64,000 nucleotides of DNA from Algibacter pectinivorans (lineage in GTDB: Bacteria; Bacteroidota; Bacteroidia; Flavobacteriales; Flavobacteriaceae): NCBI RefSeq assembly GCF_900112595.1, contig NZ_FOMI01000002.1, forward strand, positions 450,690-514,689, in the 5' to 3' direction. Position numbers and translations under genes: made by a program. Below are positions 53,778-63,292 of the stretch, piece after piece. Every line of letters starts with the position of its first letter. Position 1 is the stretch's first letter. The notes under the pieces were generated by a model. It saw nothing but the letters and a program-made list of their open reading frames with translations. It had not been told where the DNA came from and did not search any database.

Positions 53778-53785
53778 TAAATTTG
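53778..53785 (+). promoter_or_regulatory. -7 box of the serS promoter
   Basis: TAAATTTG matches TAnnTTTG, 19 bp before the serS ATG. No -33 TTTG was found at normal spacing. Confidence 0.4.
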
Positions 53786-53804
53786 TCGCTTAAATTTTCA
53801 TGTC

Positions 53805-55076
53805 ATGTTACAAGTTGCTTTTATTAGAGAAAATAAAGAATTAGTTGTTGAAGCCTTAGCAAAACGAAATATTAATGCGGTTGAAATGATTAATGATGTT
53901 CTTACTTTTGATGAAGACAGAAAACGTCTTCAAACAGAATTAGACAATACTTTAGCCGAATCTAATAGCCTATCCAAAGAAATAGGGAACTTGTACAAAT
54001 CTGGAGATGCGCAAAAGGCTAATGCTTTAAAAGAAAAAACAAGCATTTTAAAGGAGACTTCAAAAGATCTTTCAGACCTGCTTAATACTAAGGTAGAAGC
54101 TTTAAACCAATTGCTATATAAAATACCTAACGTACCGCATAGTTCTGTTCCAAAAGGAAACTCAGAAGAGGATAACGAAGAAATTTATAAGGAAGGCGAT
54201 ATACCAACATTACATGATGGAGCACTACCACATTGGGAATTAGCTAAAAAATATGATATTATAGATTTCGAGCTTGGTAATAAAATTACCGGTGCAGGAT
54301 TTCCAGTTTATAAAGGTAAAGGCGCAAGATTACAACGTGCATTAATTGCTTATTTTTTAGATAAAAATACTGCGGCAGGATATACCGAATATCAATTACC
54401 ACTTATGGTTAACGAAGCCTCTGGTTTTGGTACTGGGCAATTGCCCGATAAAGAAGGTCAAATGTATCATGTTACAGAAGATAACTTATATTTAATACCA
54501 ACAGCCGAGGTACCAGGAACTAACATTTTTAGAGATGTGGTTTTAAGCGAAAGCGAACTTCCGGTTGGTGTTACTGGGTATACACCATGTTTCCGTCGCG
54601 AAGCGGGAAGCTACGGTGCTCATGTAAGAGGTTTAAATAGATTGCATCAATTTGATAAAGTTGAAATTATACGCGTAGAGCACCCAAGTAATTCTTATAA
54701 AGCTTTCGATGGTATGATAGACCATGTAAAAGATATTTTAAAAGAATTAAAATTACCATACAGAATTTTACGTTTATGTGGTGGCGACACCTCTTTTGCC
54801 GCAGCCTTAACTTTCGATTTCGAGGTGTTTTCTACTGCGCAAGATAGGTGGTTAGAGATTTCTTCTGTTTCAAATTTCGAAACGTTTCAGGCCAATCGTT
54901 TAAAACTACGATTTAAAAATAGCGAAGGTAAAAACGAATTGGCACATACTTTAAATGGAAGCTCTTTAGCATTGCCTAGAGTGTTGGCCGGAATTCTTGA
55001 AAATTATCAAACCGAAGACGGTATTGTAATACCAGAAGTACTTCAGCCTTATACAGGATTTAAAATCATAAACTAA
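53805..55076 (+). CDS. serS: serine-tRNA ligase
   Basis: The product has 423 residues: an N-terminal coiled-coil arm (about 30-110) and a class II catalytic domain. Visible are the TAEVPGTNIFRD segment, motif 2 PCFRREAGSYGAH and motif 3 SSLALPRVLAGILENYQ. It charges tRNA-Ser (and tRNA-Sec in other organisms). Length is normal. The gene has its own -7 box and ends before a gene-poor stretch. Confidence 0.97.
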   Translation: MLQVAFIRENKELVVEALAKRNINAVEMINDVLTFDEDRKRLQTELDNTLAESNSLSKEIGNLYKSGDAQKANALKEKTSILKETSKDLSDLLNTKVEALNQLLYKIPNVPHSSVPKGNSEEDNEEIYKEGDIPTLHDGALPHWELAKKYDIIDFELGNKITGAGFPVYKGKGARLQRALIAYFLDKNTAAGYTEYQLPLMVNEASGFGTGQLPDKEGQMYHVTEDNLYLIPTAEVPGTNIFRDVVLSESELPVGVTGYTPCFRREAGSYGAHVRGLNRLHQFDKVEIIRVEHPSNSYKAFDGMIDHVKDILKELKLPYRILRLCGGDTSFAAALTFDFEVFSTAQDRWLEISSVSNFETFQANRLKLRFKNSEGKNELAHTLNGSSLALPRVLAGILENYQTEDGIVIPEVLQPYTGFKIIN

Positions 55077-55227
55077 AGTAAAATACTACAAATTTTAGTG
55101 TTTTATGTTTATTTTATCGATGAAATGCGTATTATTTATGTTGTTTAACGATTTTAGCATGCTTTATTTTATTTTTTAAGGAATATTTTGCAAGTTCGCT
55201 TAACCTAATCTTATTAACCTACTGATT

Positions 55228-55350
55228 ATGAAGAATTTTAAGCGTATTATCCTATTAATTACTTTAATATTTGTGGCATCTCAGGTGTTGTCTTCAGATT
55301 TCGAATTGTTTGAATCAGAAAGTACTTCAACTGTAATTGCTAGTAAATAG
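55228..55350 (+). CDS. small secreted peptide of 40 residues
   Basis: This ORF was too short for routine gene calling. It reads MKNFKRIILLITLIFVASQV as a clean basic-hydrophobic signal, then a polar, acidic, serine-rich end (SDFELFESESTSTVIASK). Coding-like features are a short A/T-rich leader, a bona fide signal peptide and a strong terminator at 55514 that would otherwise have no upstream gene. I do not recognise it. It could be a secreted peptide or a membrane micropeptide. The transcript would carry a 160-nt 3' UTR. Confidence 0.6.
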   Translation: MKNFKRIILLITLIFVASQVLSSDFELFESESTSTVIASK

Positions 55351-55655
55351 AATTTTATTTTAAAGTAATAATTTAAAAAAACAGGCGTTCTAAGTAAATC
55401 CAATAGCTAGCCGTTAAGCTGGTTTTGTTTGGTGTGTTATTAAGAATTTAATACTGTCCCCAATCCAAGTATTTAGTTAACTAGTAGTTAATAAAAAATT
55501 ATTTTTGATTGGTAAGTGCTCGATTTATCGAGCACTTTTTTGTTTAGGTAATACTGTTAGGTGTTGGTTGAGTTAATTAGGATATTTATTAGCACTGCCA
55601 TGAATTACTTTGTGTTAGTACAATTTCAAAACATTACTTTTATTATATTTACCGT
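55351..55655. other. gap between the small peptide and the TPR gene
   Basis: About 305 bp without a gene. It holds the terminator at 55514 and otherwise A/T-rich DNA. No repeat element or convincing promoter was seen, apart from a near-match TATATTTA about 20 bp before the TPR gene. Confidence 0.5.
55514..55541 (+). terminator. intrinsic terminator after the small peptide gene
   Basis: A perfect 10-bp stem (AAGTGCTCGA with TCGAGCACTT) with a TTTA loop and a T-run. It supports a short transcript starting near 55200. Confidence 0.9.
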
Positions 55656-57425
55656 ATGCGATATATTCTCATTTTTTGCTTCTTAATTTCGGGTGTTTTG
55701 TGCGCACAAAATGCAACGATAGCTAAAAATTATTTTGAAAAAGCGGAATACGAAAAAGCTTTAATTGAGTACAAAAAGTTATATGCAAAATCGTCTTCCA
55801 ATATTACTTATATCACTCAAATTATAAGCACGTATCAGCAACTCGAGCAATATGATGAGGCCGAAAAATTTATTCTAGAATTAATGCAGCGTATTCAGTA
55901 TCCTGCTTTTATTGTGGAGTTAGGGTATAATTATCAGTTAAAAAATAACTTAGAAAAAGCTAATGAATACTATAAACTTGCAATTTCAAAAATAGATGAA
56001 AGAGCAACAAATGTTTATGCCGTAGCTAGAGGTTTTCAAAACCATTCGCTTTTAAACGAAGCTGTAATAGCCTACGAAAAAGCAGTTGTTTTAAATCCAG
56101 ATCTTAATTTTAATGTGCAGTTAGCTCAAATTTATGGCGAGCAAGGTAACATTGAAAAAATGTTTAATAGTTACTTAAATTTTGCCGAATCCAACCCGCT
56201 TGTTTTAAGAGATGTTAAACGTGCTATAAACGATTTTATTAGTGAGGATAGTACTAACGAAAACAACGTGTTGTTACGCAAATTGCTACTAAAAAAGATG
56301 CAGCAAGAACCTAACACGCTCTGGAATGAGTTACTAAGTTGGTTATTTATTCAACAAAAAGATTTAAAAAAGGCTTTTGCCCAAGAAAAGGCTATTTATA
56401 AAAGGCAACCAGAAAGTTTAAGTCGTATTGAAGAGTTGGCATTAATTGCTGTAAACGATAATGAAAACGAAGTCGCTCAAGATGTTTTAAACTATATTAT
56501 TGAAACGGCACCAGATGCCCAAACCAAACTTAAAGCGCATCAAAACTTAATACAAATAGATTTAAAATCGGGTGCAAACTATGGGGCTATAAAAAGCAAG
56601 TATCTAGAGTTATTAAGAACCTATGGCGAGCAACCAGAAACACTAGAGCTACAAATTGCTTACGGCCACTTTTTGGCATTCTATTTAAACGAAACTAAAG
56701 CGGCTACTAGCTTTTTGGAATCTACCTTAAAGCAGCCTTTATCAACCCTAGAAAAAGCACAAGTAAAGTTAGAATTAGGTGATATTTTAATTCTTCAAGA
56801 AAAATTTAATAAGGCCTTAATTTATTATACTCAAATTCAGCGAAACCTTAAAAACAGTACCATTTCGCAACAAGCTCGTTTTAAAGTAGCTAAAGCAAGT
56901 TATTATAAAGGCGATTTTAAATGGGCAGAATCGCAACTTAAAATTTTAAAAGCATCAACATCGCAACTTATAGCAAATGATGCGTTGGACTTAAAACTTT
57001 TAATTACCGATAATAAATACGAAGATTCCCTTCAAACCGCATTAAAGCTTTATGCTAAAGCAGATTTGTTAGCGTTTCAAAATAGAAATGACGAGGCTAT
57101 AACATTGCTAGATAATATTTTAGAAGCACATAAAACCGAACCAATTATCGCTCAAGCCTTATACAAACAAGCACAATTATTCGAATTGAAATTGCAGTAC
57201 GACAAGGCTGCCGTAAATTATCAGGCTATGATAGATAATTATAAAGACGGTATTTTAATGGACGATGCACTTTTTCATTTAGCAGAAATATATCAAAAGC
57301 AATTAAACCTTCCCGAAAAAGCAAAGGGACTCTACGAGCAAATTATTTTTAATCATGCCGATAGTATTTACTTTGTAGATGCGAGAAAACGCTACCGAAC
57401 CTTGCGTGGCGATGCTATAAATTAA
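55656..57425 (+). CDS. secreted tetratricopeptide repeat protein
   Basis: The product has 589 residues with a signal peptide ending VLCAQ (about 1-18). TPR-like units run through the protein, for example AKNYFEKAEYEKALIEYKKLY, ANEYYKLAISKIDER and DKAAVNYQAMIDNYKDG, plus an end rich in Lys/Arg. TPR proteins of this size are common flavobacterial envelope proteins that mediate protein contacts. No catalytic domain is seen. It is 1 bp before a GNAT gene, so the two are probably co-transcribed, though a functional link is unclear. Confidence 0.9.
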   Translation: MRYILIFCFLISGVLCAQNATIAKNYFEKAEYEKALIEYKKLYAKSSSNITYITQIISTYQQLEQYDEAEKFILELMQRIQYPAFIVELGYNYQLKNNLEKANEYYKLAISKIDERATNVYAVARGFQNHSLLNEAVIAYEKAVVLNPDLNFNVQLAQIYGEQGNIEKMFNSYLNFAESNPLVLRDVKRAINDFISEDSTNENNVLLRKLLLKKMQQEPNTLWNELLSWLFIQQKDLKKAFAQEKAIYKRQPESLSRIEELALIAVNDNENEVAQDVLNYIIETAPDAQTKLKAHQNLIQIDLKSGANYGAIKSKYLELLRTYGEQPETLELQIAYGHFLAFYLNETKAATSFLESTLKQPLSTLEKAQVKLELGDILILQEKFNKALIYYTQIQRNLKNSTISQQARFKVAKASYYKGDFKWAESQLKILKASTSQLIANDALDLKLLITDNKYEDSLQTALKLYAKADLLAFQNRNDEAITLLDNILEAHKTEPIIAQALYKQAQLFELKLQYDKAAVNYQAMIDNYKDGILMDDALFHLAEIYQKQLNLPEKAKGLYEQIIFNHADSIYFVDARKRYRTLRGDAIN

Positions 57426-57426
57426 T

Positions 57427-57939
57427 ATGATAGTTGCAGAAACCAACAGGCTTCTTATTTTAAAATTCACATTAAAAGACGCGCCTTTTTTTTTAGAGCT
57501 TGTAAACGCGCCCAATTGGATAAAATATATTGGCGACCGCAATACTAAAACCGTAAAAGCAGCCGAAGAAAGAATACAAGAGGGACATCTTAAAAGCTAT
57601 CAATCCACGGGGTTTGGGTTTTATAAACTACTGCTTAAAACAGAAAATAACAAACCTATTGGCACTTGTGGTTTAATTAAACGAGATACGTTAGATGATG
57701 TTGATATTGGTTTTGCAATGCTACCAGGTTATGAGGGTTTAGGTTTAGCACACGAGGCTTCAAAGGAAGTTATAAAGCTAGCTAAACAACAATTCGAACT
57801 AAAAAGGCTAATAGCTATTATTAATCCAGACAATAAAAAATCTATTAAATTGATTGAAAAATTGGGTTTTACCTTCGAAAAACTCGTAAAACCTTTTGCA
57901 GATGATGAAGAACTCCTGTTATTTGCAAAAACATTATAA
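57427..57939 (+). CDS. GNAT acetyltransferase, RimJ/RimL type
   Basis: The product has 170 residues. It shows the GNAT A motif around DVDIGFAMLPGYEGLGLAHEASKEVI (acetyl-CoA P-loop variant), with the later LKRLIAIINPDNKKSIKLIEKLGF segment typical of RimJ/RimL-like Nalpha- or small-molecule acetyltransferases. The substrate is unknown. It starts 1 bp after the TPR gene. Confidence 0.92.
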   Translation: MIVAETNRLLILKFTLKDAPFFLELVNAPNWIKYIGDRNTKTVKAAEERIQEGHLKSYQSTGFGFYKLLLKTENNKPIGTCGLIKRDTLDDVDIGFAMLPGYEGLGLAHEASKEVIKLAKQQFELKRLIAIINPDNKKSIKLIEKLGFTFEKLVKPFADDEELLLFAKTL

Positions 57940-58032
57940 ACGAAATCGAATATCAATTACCAAACAATCAAATTTAAATTCCAGAAGGTAATAGCTGTTT
58001 GTGATTAGTTGAAATTTGAAATTTTTTAAGCT

Positions 58033-58356
58033 ATGATTATATATAACGAAACATTAAATATCGACGAATCTATTCACAGCGAATGGCTTATTTGGATAAA
58101 AGAACACATTCCAAAAGTTTTAGGAACTGGAAAATTTGAAAAAGCGACCTTAACTCAAGTTTTAGTAGAAGAAGATATGGGAGGTGTTACCTATTCGGTA
58201 CAATACCGCTCGTATTCTCGCGAGGCTTTGGATGCTTTTTATAGAGAAGATGCCGATAGATTACAACAAGAAGGATTAAAAAAGTTCGCAGATAAAATGC
58301 TGGCGTTTAGGACCGAACTTGAAATTGTAGACGAGTACACGGTAAACTTTAAATAA
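58033..58356 (+). CDS. DUF4286 family protein
   Basis: The product has 107 residues and no signal peptide. It begins MIIYNETLNIDESIHSEWLIWI and contains HIPKVLGTGKF, features of the DUF4286 family found near rsmA and in other Bacteroidota loci. Function is unknown. It lies 9 bp before a GNAT gene and upstream of rsmA. Confidence 0.85.
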   Translation: MIIYNETLNIDESIHSEWLIWIKEHIPKVLGTGKFEKATLTQVLVEEDMGGVTYSVQYRSYSREALDAFYREDADRLQQEGLKKFADKMLAFRTELEIVDEYTVNFK

Positions 58357-58365
58357 CCTTTAGTA

Positions 58366-58818
58366 ATGATTTATAGAAAAGCGACTCCAGATGATTTACC
58401 AGAAATTGTTGCCATGTATGCCGATGATAAACTTGGTAAAAGCAGAGAAAAGTTTCAAACACCTTTGCCCAAGGAGTATCTAGATGCTTTTAAAAACATT
58501 AGTGAAGATAAAAACCACGAGCTAATAGTTGTTGTTAATGAGGCTAACGATGTTGTTGGCACCTTACAACTTACCTTTTTACAATACTTAAATCGTTTAG
58601 GGAGCTTAAGAGCGCAAATAGAATCGGTTCATATAAAGAAGGAACAGCAAGGAAAAGGTTTAGGTAAAGCTATGTTTACTTGGGCTATAAATAGAGCTAA
58701 AGAAAAAAATGCGGTACTTGTTCAGCTAACTTCCGATAAAAAACGTCCCGAAGCTATTAAGTTTTACGAAAACTTAGGTTTTATAGCCTCTCACGAGGGT
58801 TTTAAATTACAGTTTTAA
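58366..58818 (+). CDS. GNAT family N-acetyltransferase
   Basis: The product has 150 residues. The acetyl-CoA-binding loop is visible as VHIKKEQQGKGLGKAMFTWAI, with the C-terminal FYENLGFIASHEGFKLQF segment. It starts 9 bp after the DUF4286 gene and ends 69 bp before rsmA. Substrate is unknown. Confidence 0.93.
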   Translation: MIYRKATPDDLPEIVAMYADDKLGKSREKFQTPLPKEYLDAFKNISEDKNHELIVVVNEANDVVGTLQLTFLQYLNRLGSLRAQIESVHIKKEQQGKGLGKAMFTWAINRAKEKNAVLVQLTSDKKRPEAIKFYENLGFIASHEGFKLQF

Positions 58819-58858
58819 AACTTTTTGCTAGCTTAAGCTTAGTCGAAAAGGTCTTTTG

Positions 58859-58866
58859 TATCTTTG
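58859..58866 (+). promoter_or_regulatory. -7 box of the rsmA promoter
   Basis: TATCTTTG is an exact TAnnTTTG match, 21 bp before the GTG start at 58888. It supports that non-ATG start. Confidence 0.55.
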
Positions 58867-58887
58867 TAAGCTAAAAGGAAAAATTCT

Positions 58888-59682
58888 GTGTCAAACAAAT
58901 CAAACAATCATCAAGTAAAAGCAAAAAAGCATTTAGGTCAACATTTTTTAAATGATGAGACTGTAGCCGAAAAAATTGCAGACACACTCCTTTTAAAAGA
59001 TTATAAAAATGTTCTGGAAATTGGTCCAGGAATGGGCGTGCTTACCAAGTACTTGCTAAAAAAAGACTGTACGACTTACGTTATTGAAATTGATACCGAA
59101 TCAGTGGAGTATTTGCAAGCCAATTATTTAAACCTGGCACCACGCATTATAGAAAAAGATTTTTTAAAATACGATTTAAACGAGGTTTTCAATCAGGAGC
59201 CATTCGCTATAATTGGTAATTTTCCTTATAATATTTCAACACAAATTGTGTTTAAAACCTTAGAAATGCGCGATCAAATTCCCGAATTTTCAGGCATGTT
59301 TCAAAAGGAAGTTGCACAACGTATTTGCTCAAAAGAAGGCAGTAAAGTTTATGGTATCTTATCGGTATTAGCGCAAGCCTTTTACGATGCCGAATATTTA
59401 TTTACAGTACCGCCAAATGTTTTTAATCCGCCGCCCAAAGTAGATTCTGGCGTTTTAAGACTTACCAGAAAAGCAGATTATAGTTTACCATGCGATGAAA
59501 AATTCTTTTTCAAGGTGGTTAAAGCAGCATTTCAGCAACGTAGAAAAACACTTCGTAACAGTTTAAAAACATTCAATTTATCCGATAATTTAAAAGCAAA
59601 TAGTATATTTGGCAAACGTCCGGAACAATTAAGCGTTCAAGCCTTTATTGAGCTAACGCAATTACTTGAAAACGACGCGTAA
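58888..59682 (+). CDS. rsmA: 16S rRNA dimethyladenosine transferase
   Basis: The product has 264 residues and dimethylates two adjacent adenosines near the 3' end of 16S rRNA. Motifs are [21 protein letters not shown] (SAM motif I), [14 protein letters not shown] (NLPY-type) and [14 protein letters not shown]. The start is GTG, since no ATG is in frame upstream before the -7 box. It overlaps mgtE by 17 bp. Confidence 0.96.
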   Translation: MSNKSNNHQVKAKKHLGQHFLNDETVAEKIADTLLLKDYKNVLEIGPGMGVLTKYLLKKDCTTYVIEIDTESVEYLQANYLNLAPRIIEKDFLKYDLNEVFNQEPFAIIGNFPYNISTQIVFKTLEMRDQIPEFSGMFQKEVAQRICSKEGSKVYGILSVLAQAFYDAEYLFTVPPNVFNPPPKVDSGVLRLTRKADYSLPCDEKFFFKVVKAAFQQRRKTLRNSLKTFNLSDNLKANSIFGKRPEQLSVQAFIELTQLLENDA

Positions 59683-61081
59683 ATTTTTTAAATCCTTCCA
59701 TTTGTCAGAAGAAAACGAAAACATACAATTTCAATTAACTGATGATCTTATTGAGCAAGTTGAGCTTTTTATCGAACAAGAAAACGATAAGGAACTCAAA
59801 AAGTTCTTAGACGAGTTTCATTACGCCGATATTGCCGAAATTCTAGATGAGTTAAATCTAGAACAGGCTATGTATGTTATAAAGCTTCTAGATTCTGAAA
59901 CCACTTCCGATATCTTAATGGAGCTGGATGAGGATAACAGAGAAAAAGTCTTAAAAAATCTTTCAGCAAAAGAAATTGCCGAAGAAGTTGAAGAGCTTGA
60001 TACCGATGATGCTGCCGATATTATTGCAGAGTTATCAGAATCGCGTCAAAAAGATGTAATTGCTCAAATTGAAGATGAGGAACACCGAGCAGAAATTACC
60101 GAGCTTTTAGCTTACGATGAGGATACTGCTGGTGGACTTATGGCAAAAGAGCTTGTAAAAGTTTACGAAACCTGGACTGTTGCAGGCTGTATGCGCAGAA
60201 TTCGTGGGCAAGCCAAAGAGGTAACCCGGGTGCATTCCATTTACGTAGTTAATAAAGAAGAAAAACTTGTTGGCCGCCTATCATTAAAAGATTTAATAGT
60301 AGCCAAAAGCGATCAAAAAATCTCCGAAATAGTAAAAGTAAACGTCGACTATGTAAACGTTAACGAAAACGTTGAGGAAGTGGGCCGAATCATGGCAAAG
60401 TACGATTTAGAAGCCATTCCCGTAATTCAAAGCGACGATAATAAAATCCTGTTAGGCCGTATCACAATCGATGATATTGTTGATGTTTTAAAAGAAGAAG
60501 CCGAAAAAGATTACCAAATGGCAGCGGGTATTACCGGCGATGTCGAGGCCGATGATAGTATTCTCGAACTTACTAGAGCACGCTTACCATGGCTATTTTT
60601 AGGATTATTAGGTGGTATTGGCGCTTTTTTAATCATGGAAGGTTTCGAAGGTCTTTTTACAGGCGAAGCCGTTGTACTATTCTTTTTTACGCCACTTATC
60701 GCGGCCATGGCAGGTAACGTAGGTGTTCAATCAAGCGCCATAATCGTGCAAGGTCTTGCCAACGACGATGTTCGTGGCAGTGTAAACAGCCGTTTAATAA
60801 AAGAAATGCTACTTGCCGCTCTAAATGGTACCATTTTAGCCCTATTTTTATTCCTATTTGTTTGGGCAGTAAAAGGCGAGATGTTAGTCGCTTTCGCTAT
60901 TTCAGTATCACTAGTCGCCGTTATAGTTATTGCAGGCTTAATTGGCACATTTGTACCGTTATTTCTAAATAAACGAGGCATCGATCCAGCCATTGCAACG
61001 GGACCATTTATTACAACAAGCAACGATATTTTGGGTATTTTACTCTATTTCTTAATAGCGAAATCTATTTTAGGTATATAG
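59666..61081 (+). CDS. mgtE: magnesium transporter MgtE
   Basis: The product has 471 residues. The soluble N domain (about 30-130, with [17 protein letters not shown] and [12 protein letters not shown]), a CBS pair (about 140-270) and a five-helix MgtE membrane domain (about 295-471, [29 protein letters not shown]) are in order. The start is uncertain: TTG at 59666 overlapping rsmA, or TTG at 59702. There is no in-frame ATG before the N domain. MgtE is a Mg2+ channel gated by the N-CBS sensor. Confidence 0.93.
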   Translation: MKTTRKFFKSFHLSEENENIQFQLTDDLIEQVELFIEQENDKELKKFLDEFHYADIAEILDELNLEQAMYVIKLLDSETTSDILMELDEDNREKVLKNLSAKEIAEEVEELDTDDAADIIAELSESRQKDVIAQIEDEEHRAEITELLAYDEDTAGGLMAKELVKVYETWTVAGCMRRIRGQAKEVTRVHSIYVVNKEEKLVGRLSLKDLIVAKSDQKISEIVKVNVDYVNVNENVEEVGRIMAKYDLEAIPVIQSDDNKILLGRITIDDIVDVLKEEAEKDYQMAAGITGDVEADDSILELTRARLPWLFLGLLGGIGAFLIMEGFEGLFTGEAVVLFFFTPLIAAMAGNVGVQSSAIIVQGLANDDVRGSVNSRLIKEMLLAALNGTILALFLFLFVWAVKGEMLVAFAISVSLVAVIVIAGLIGTFVPLFLNKRGIDPAIATGPFITTSNDILGILLYFLIAKSILGI

Positions 61082-61086
61082 TTTTT

Positions 61087-61223
61087 GGGCGCCTGCCTGC
61101 CGGAAGGCAGGTTACCATAAAAGGGTCGGGCTTGGAGCCTGTCTTGAGCGAAGTCGAAAGGTTTCAAGTCCTCGCACTTCCTTCGTCAGGCTGTGGGCTT
61201 TCCACTGCAATCTCTAACTCGGG
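61087..61223 (+). repeat. dispersed intergenic element, copy D (137 bp), with nested palindrome
   Basis: It has the same landmarks as copies A-C: GGGCGCC start, GGTTACC, AAGGGTCGGGCTT, GTGGGCTTTCCACT and TCTCTAACTCGGG. Between GGGCG and GTTACC lies an added palindrome (CCTGCCT GCCGGA AGGCAGG). A word CTTGAGCGAAGTCGAAAGG lies in the middle. Copies C and D share AAGTCCTCGCAC and GTGGGCTTTCCA blocks that copies A and B lack. Confidence 0.75.
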
Positions 61224-61321
61224 TTAATCTGTAAACTAAGGTGTTCAAAAACAAAATTAGTGCTTATTTACAACCATCTTTTCATATTTTTACACAAATT
61301 AAAACGCCGTAATTTTACAAC

Positions 61322-62257
61322 ATGAAAATACTCCACCTCGATAGCAACCACGATTTATTAATCCGTCAATTAAACGACTTAGGATTCACTAATCATGAAG
61401 ATTTTACCTCTTCAAAAGCACTGGTTGAAGCCTCAATACATGAGTATGATGGTATTGTTATAAGAAGCCGTTTCACCATAGATAAGCAATTCTTAGATGC
61501 CGCAAAAAACCTAAAATTTATAGGTCGTGTAGGAGCCGGTCTAGAGAATATAGATTGTGATTACGCCGAACAAAAAGGGGTGTATTTAATTTCTGCTCCC
61601 GAAGGTAATAGGAATGCCGTAGGCGAGCACACTTTAGGTATGTTACTGTCGCTTTTTAATAAATTAAATAAAGCCGATGCCCAGGTTAGATCTGGCAAAT
61701 GGTTGCGCGAAGATAACCGTGGTATCGAACTAGATGGCAGAACCGTAGGGCTTATTGGCTACGGAAACATGGGTAAAGCTTTTGCTAAAAAACTACGCGG
61801 TTTCGATGTTGAGGTGCTTTGCTACGATATAAAAAACAATGTTGGCGATGCCAATGCAAAACAAGTGTCGCTAACCGAGTTTCAAGACAAAGTAGAGGTG
61901 TTAAGTATGCACACGCCGCAAACGCCATTAACCTTAAACATGATTAATGAAACGTTTATAAACCAATTTAAAAAGCCATTTTGGTTTTTAAATACGGCAC
62001 GAGGTAAAAGTGTGGTTACAACCCATTTGGTTTCGGCCATAAAATCTGGTAAAATTTTAGGTGCAGGCTTAGATGTTTTGGAGTACGAAAAAGCATCTTT
62101 CGAAAGTTTGTTTTCATCTCAAATGCCAGAGGCTTTTCAATATTTAATTAATTCAGAAAAGGTGCTGCTAACCCCTCATGTTGCTGGTTGGACTGTTGAA
62201 AGTAAAGAGAAATTAGCACAAACCATTGTAGATAAAATTAAAGCGAAATTTTGTTAA
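61322..62257 (+). CDS. D-2-hydroxyacid dehydrogenase family protein
   Basis: The product has 311 residues with an N-terminal catalytic half and an NAD-binding Rossmann domain (GLIGYGNMGKAFAKKLRGF, near 150). The family residues are present: Arg in LNTARGKSVV, Glu in DVLEYE and the catalytic His in LLTPHVAGWT. The ends resemble SerA-type enzymes, but no ACT domain follows, so it could act on glycerate or other 2-ketoacids. It lies downstream of the element copy D. Confidence 0.92.
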   Translation: MKILHLDSNHDLLIRQLNDLGFTNHEDFTSSKALVEASIHEYDGIVIRSRFTIDKQFLDAAKNLKFIGRVGAGLENIDCDYAEQKGVYLISAPEGNRNAVGEHTLGMLLSLFNKLNKADAQVRSGKWLREDNRGIELDGRTVGLIGYGNMGKAFAKKLRGFDVEVLCYDIKNNVGDANAKQVSLTEFQDKVEVLSMHTPQTPLTLNMINETFINQFKKPFWFLNTARGKSVVTTHLVSAIKSGKILGAGLDVLEYEKASFESLFSSQMPEAFQYLINSEKVLLTPHVAGWTVESKEKLAQTIVDKIKAKFC

Positions 62258-62266
62258 ATTTAATGC

Positions 62267-62677
62267 ATGAAGAAAACCATCTTAGTTTTTTCAGGATTAA
62301 TAATAGCATTGTTACTACTGTTTCAAATAAGTACCTATTCTATTATTTCTGGAAATTTAAAAATGGAATTTGCAATTACCATAATTGCCGTTATATTTTT
62401 AATAGTTGGCATTTATATAAATAAAAAGAGTCTTCAAAAGCCAGCAAACGCTTCACAAGGTATTAATTATCAAAAAATAAAAGATTTAGAAATTACAACG
62501 CGGGAGTACGAGGTGCTTCAGGCTATTTCAGAGGGTTTATCAAATAAAGAAATATCAAATAAATTGTTTCTTTCAGAAAGTACTATAAAAACACACGTCT
62601 CCAATCTTTTAGTAAAACTAAATGCAAAACGCAGAACGCAGGCATTACAAATAGCACAAAAGCTTCAAATTATTTAA
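62267..62677 (+). CDS. membrane-anchored LuxR-type regulator
   Basis: The product has 136 residues: two membrane helices (about 5-23 and 33-52) and a C-terminal LuxR-type helix-turn-helix (about 75-132, TTREYEVLQAISEGLSNKEIS, STIKTHVSNLLVKL). Membrane-anchored HTH proteins of this size often precede a DUF4199 gene, as here. Its target and signal are unknown. Confidence 0.9.
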   Translation: MKKTILVFSGLIIALLLLFQISTYSIISGNLKMEFAITIIAVIFLIVGIYINKKSLQKPANASQGINYQKIKDLEITTREYEVLQAISEGLSNKEISNKLFLSESTIKTHVSNLLVKLNAKRRTQALQIAQKLQII

Positions 62678-62748
62678 AATTTAATACATTTATACAAAAG
62701 TACTAGGCATTTGGTACTTTAGTATGACCTCATTTTCTACCGGTATTC

Positions 62749-62756
62749 TAGCTTTG
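62749..62756 (+). promoter_or_regulatory. -7 box upstream of the DUF4199 gene
   Basis: TAGCTTTG is an exact TAnnTTTG match about 22 bp before the ATG at 62779. So the DUF4199 gene probably has its own promoter in addition to read-through from the LuxR gene. Confidence 0.5.
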
Positions 62757-62778
62757 TAACAAATCTAAAACTATACAG

Positions 62779-63291
62779 ATGAAAAATACAGTTATTAAAT
62801 ACGGCCTTTATGGTTTGTTAACGGGTGTTGTAATTTTTTTAGCATCCATTGTACTTGGTAAAGGTTTAAGTTACTCCACGCAAGAACTTCTGGGTTATGC
62901 TTCCATGATAGCATGCTTGTCCTTTGTGTTTTTCGGGATTAAACATTATCGCGACCATGAAAATAATGGCATCTTGTCATTAAGAAATGCAATAATTATT
63001 GGTGGTTTAATATCGGTTTTAGTTGGTATAGGTGTTGGTATTGCAGATTATATTTATACTACCGTTATAAACCCAGATTTTGCCACAGAGTATTTAGAAA
63101 CCACCTTAAAAACTATGGAAAGCACACTTTCGCCCGAAGCGTATCAAACCCAAAAAGCAGAACTCGTTAAACAAATGGAAGATTATGGAGGCTCTGGTTT
63201 TATGGCGTTGCTAATGTGTTTTACCGTTGTGCTTATTGGATTTGTTATATCTTTAATATCTGGATTAATTCTTCAACGTAAATACATTTAA
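62779..63291 (+). CDS. DUF4199 family membrane protein
   Basis: The product has 170 residues with about four membrane helices, including the N-terminal YGLYGLLTGVVIFLASIVLG and the C-terminal LMCFTVVLIGFVISLISGLI. A soluble loop (about 95-135) lies between. It fits DUF4199. Function is unknown. It follows the LuxR gene and ends 1 bp before a DUF1801 gene. Confidence 0.9.
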   Translation: MKNTVIKYGLYGLLTGVVIFLASIVLGKGLSYSTQELLGYASMIACLSFVFFGIKHYRDHENNGILSLRNAIIIGGLISVLVGIGVGIADYIYTTVINPDFATEYLETTLKTMESTLSPEAYQTQKAELVKQMEDYGGSGFMALLMCFTVVLIGFVISLISGLILQRKYI

Positions 63292-63292
63292 A

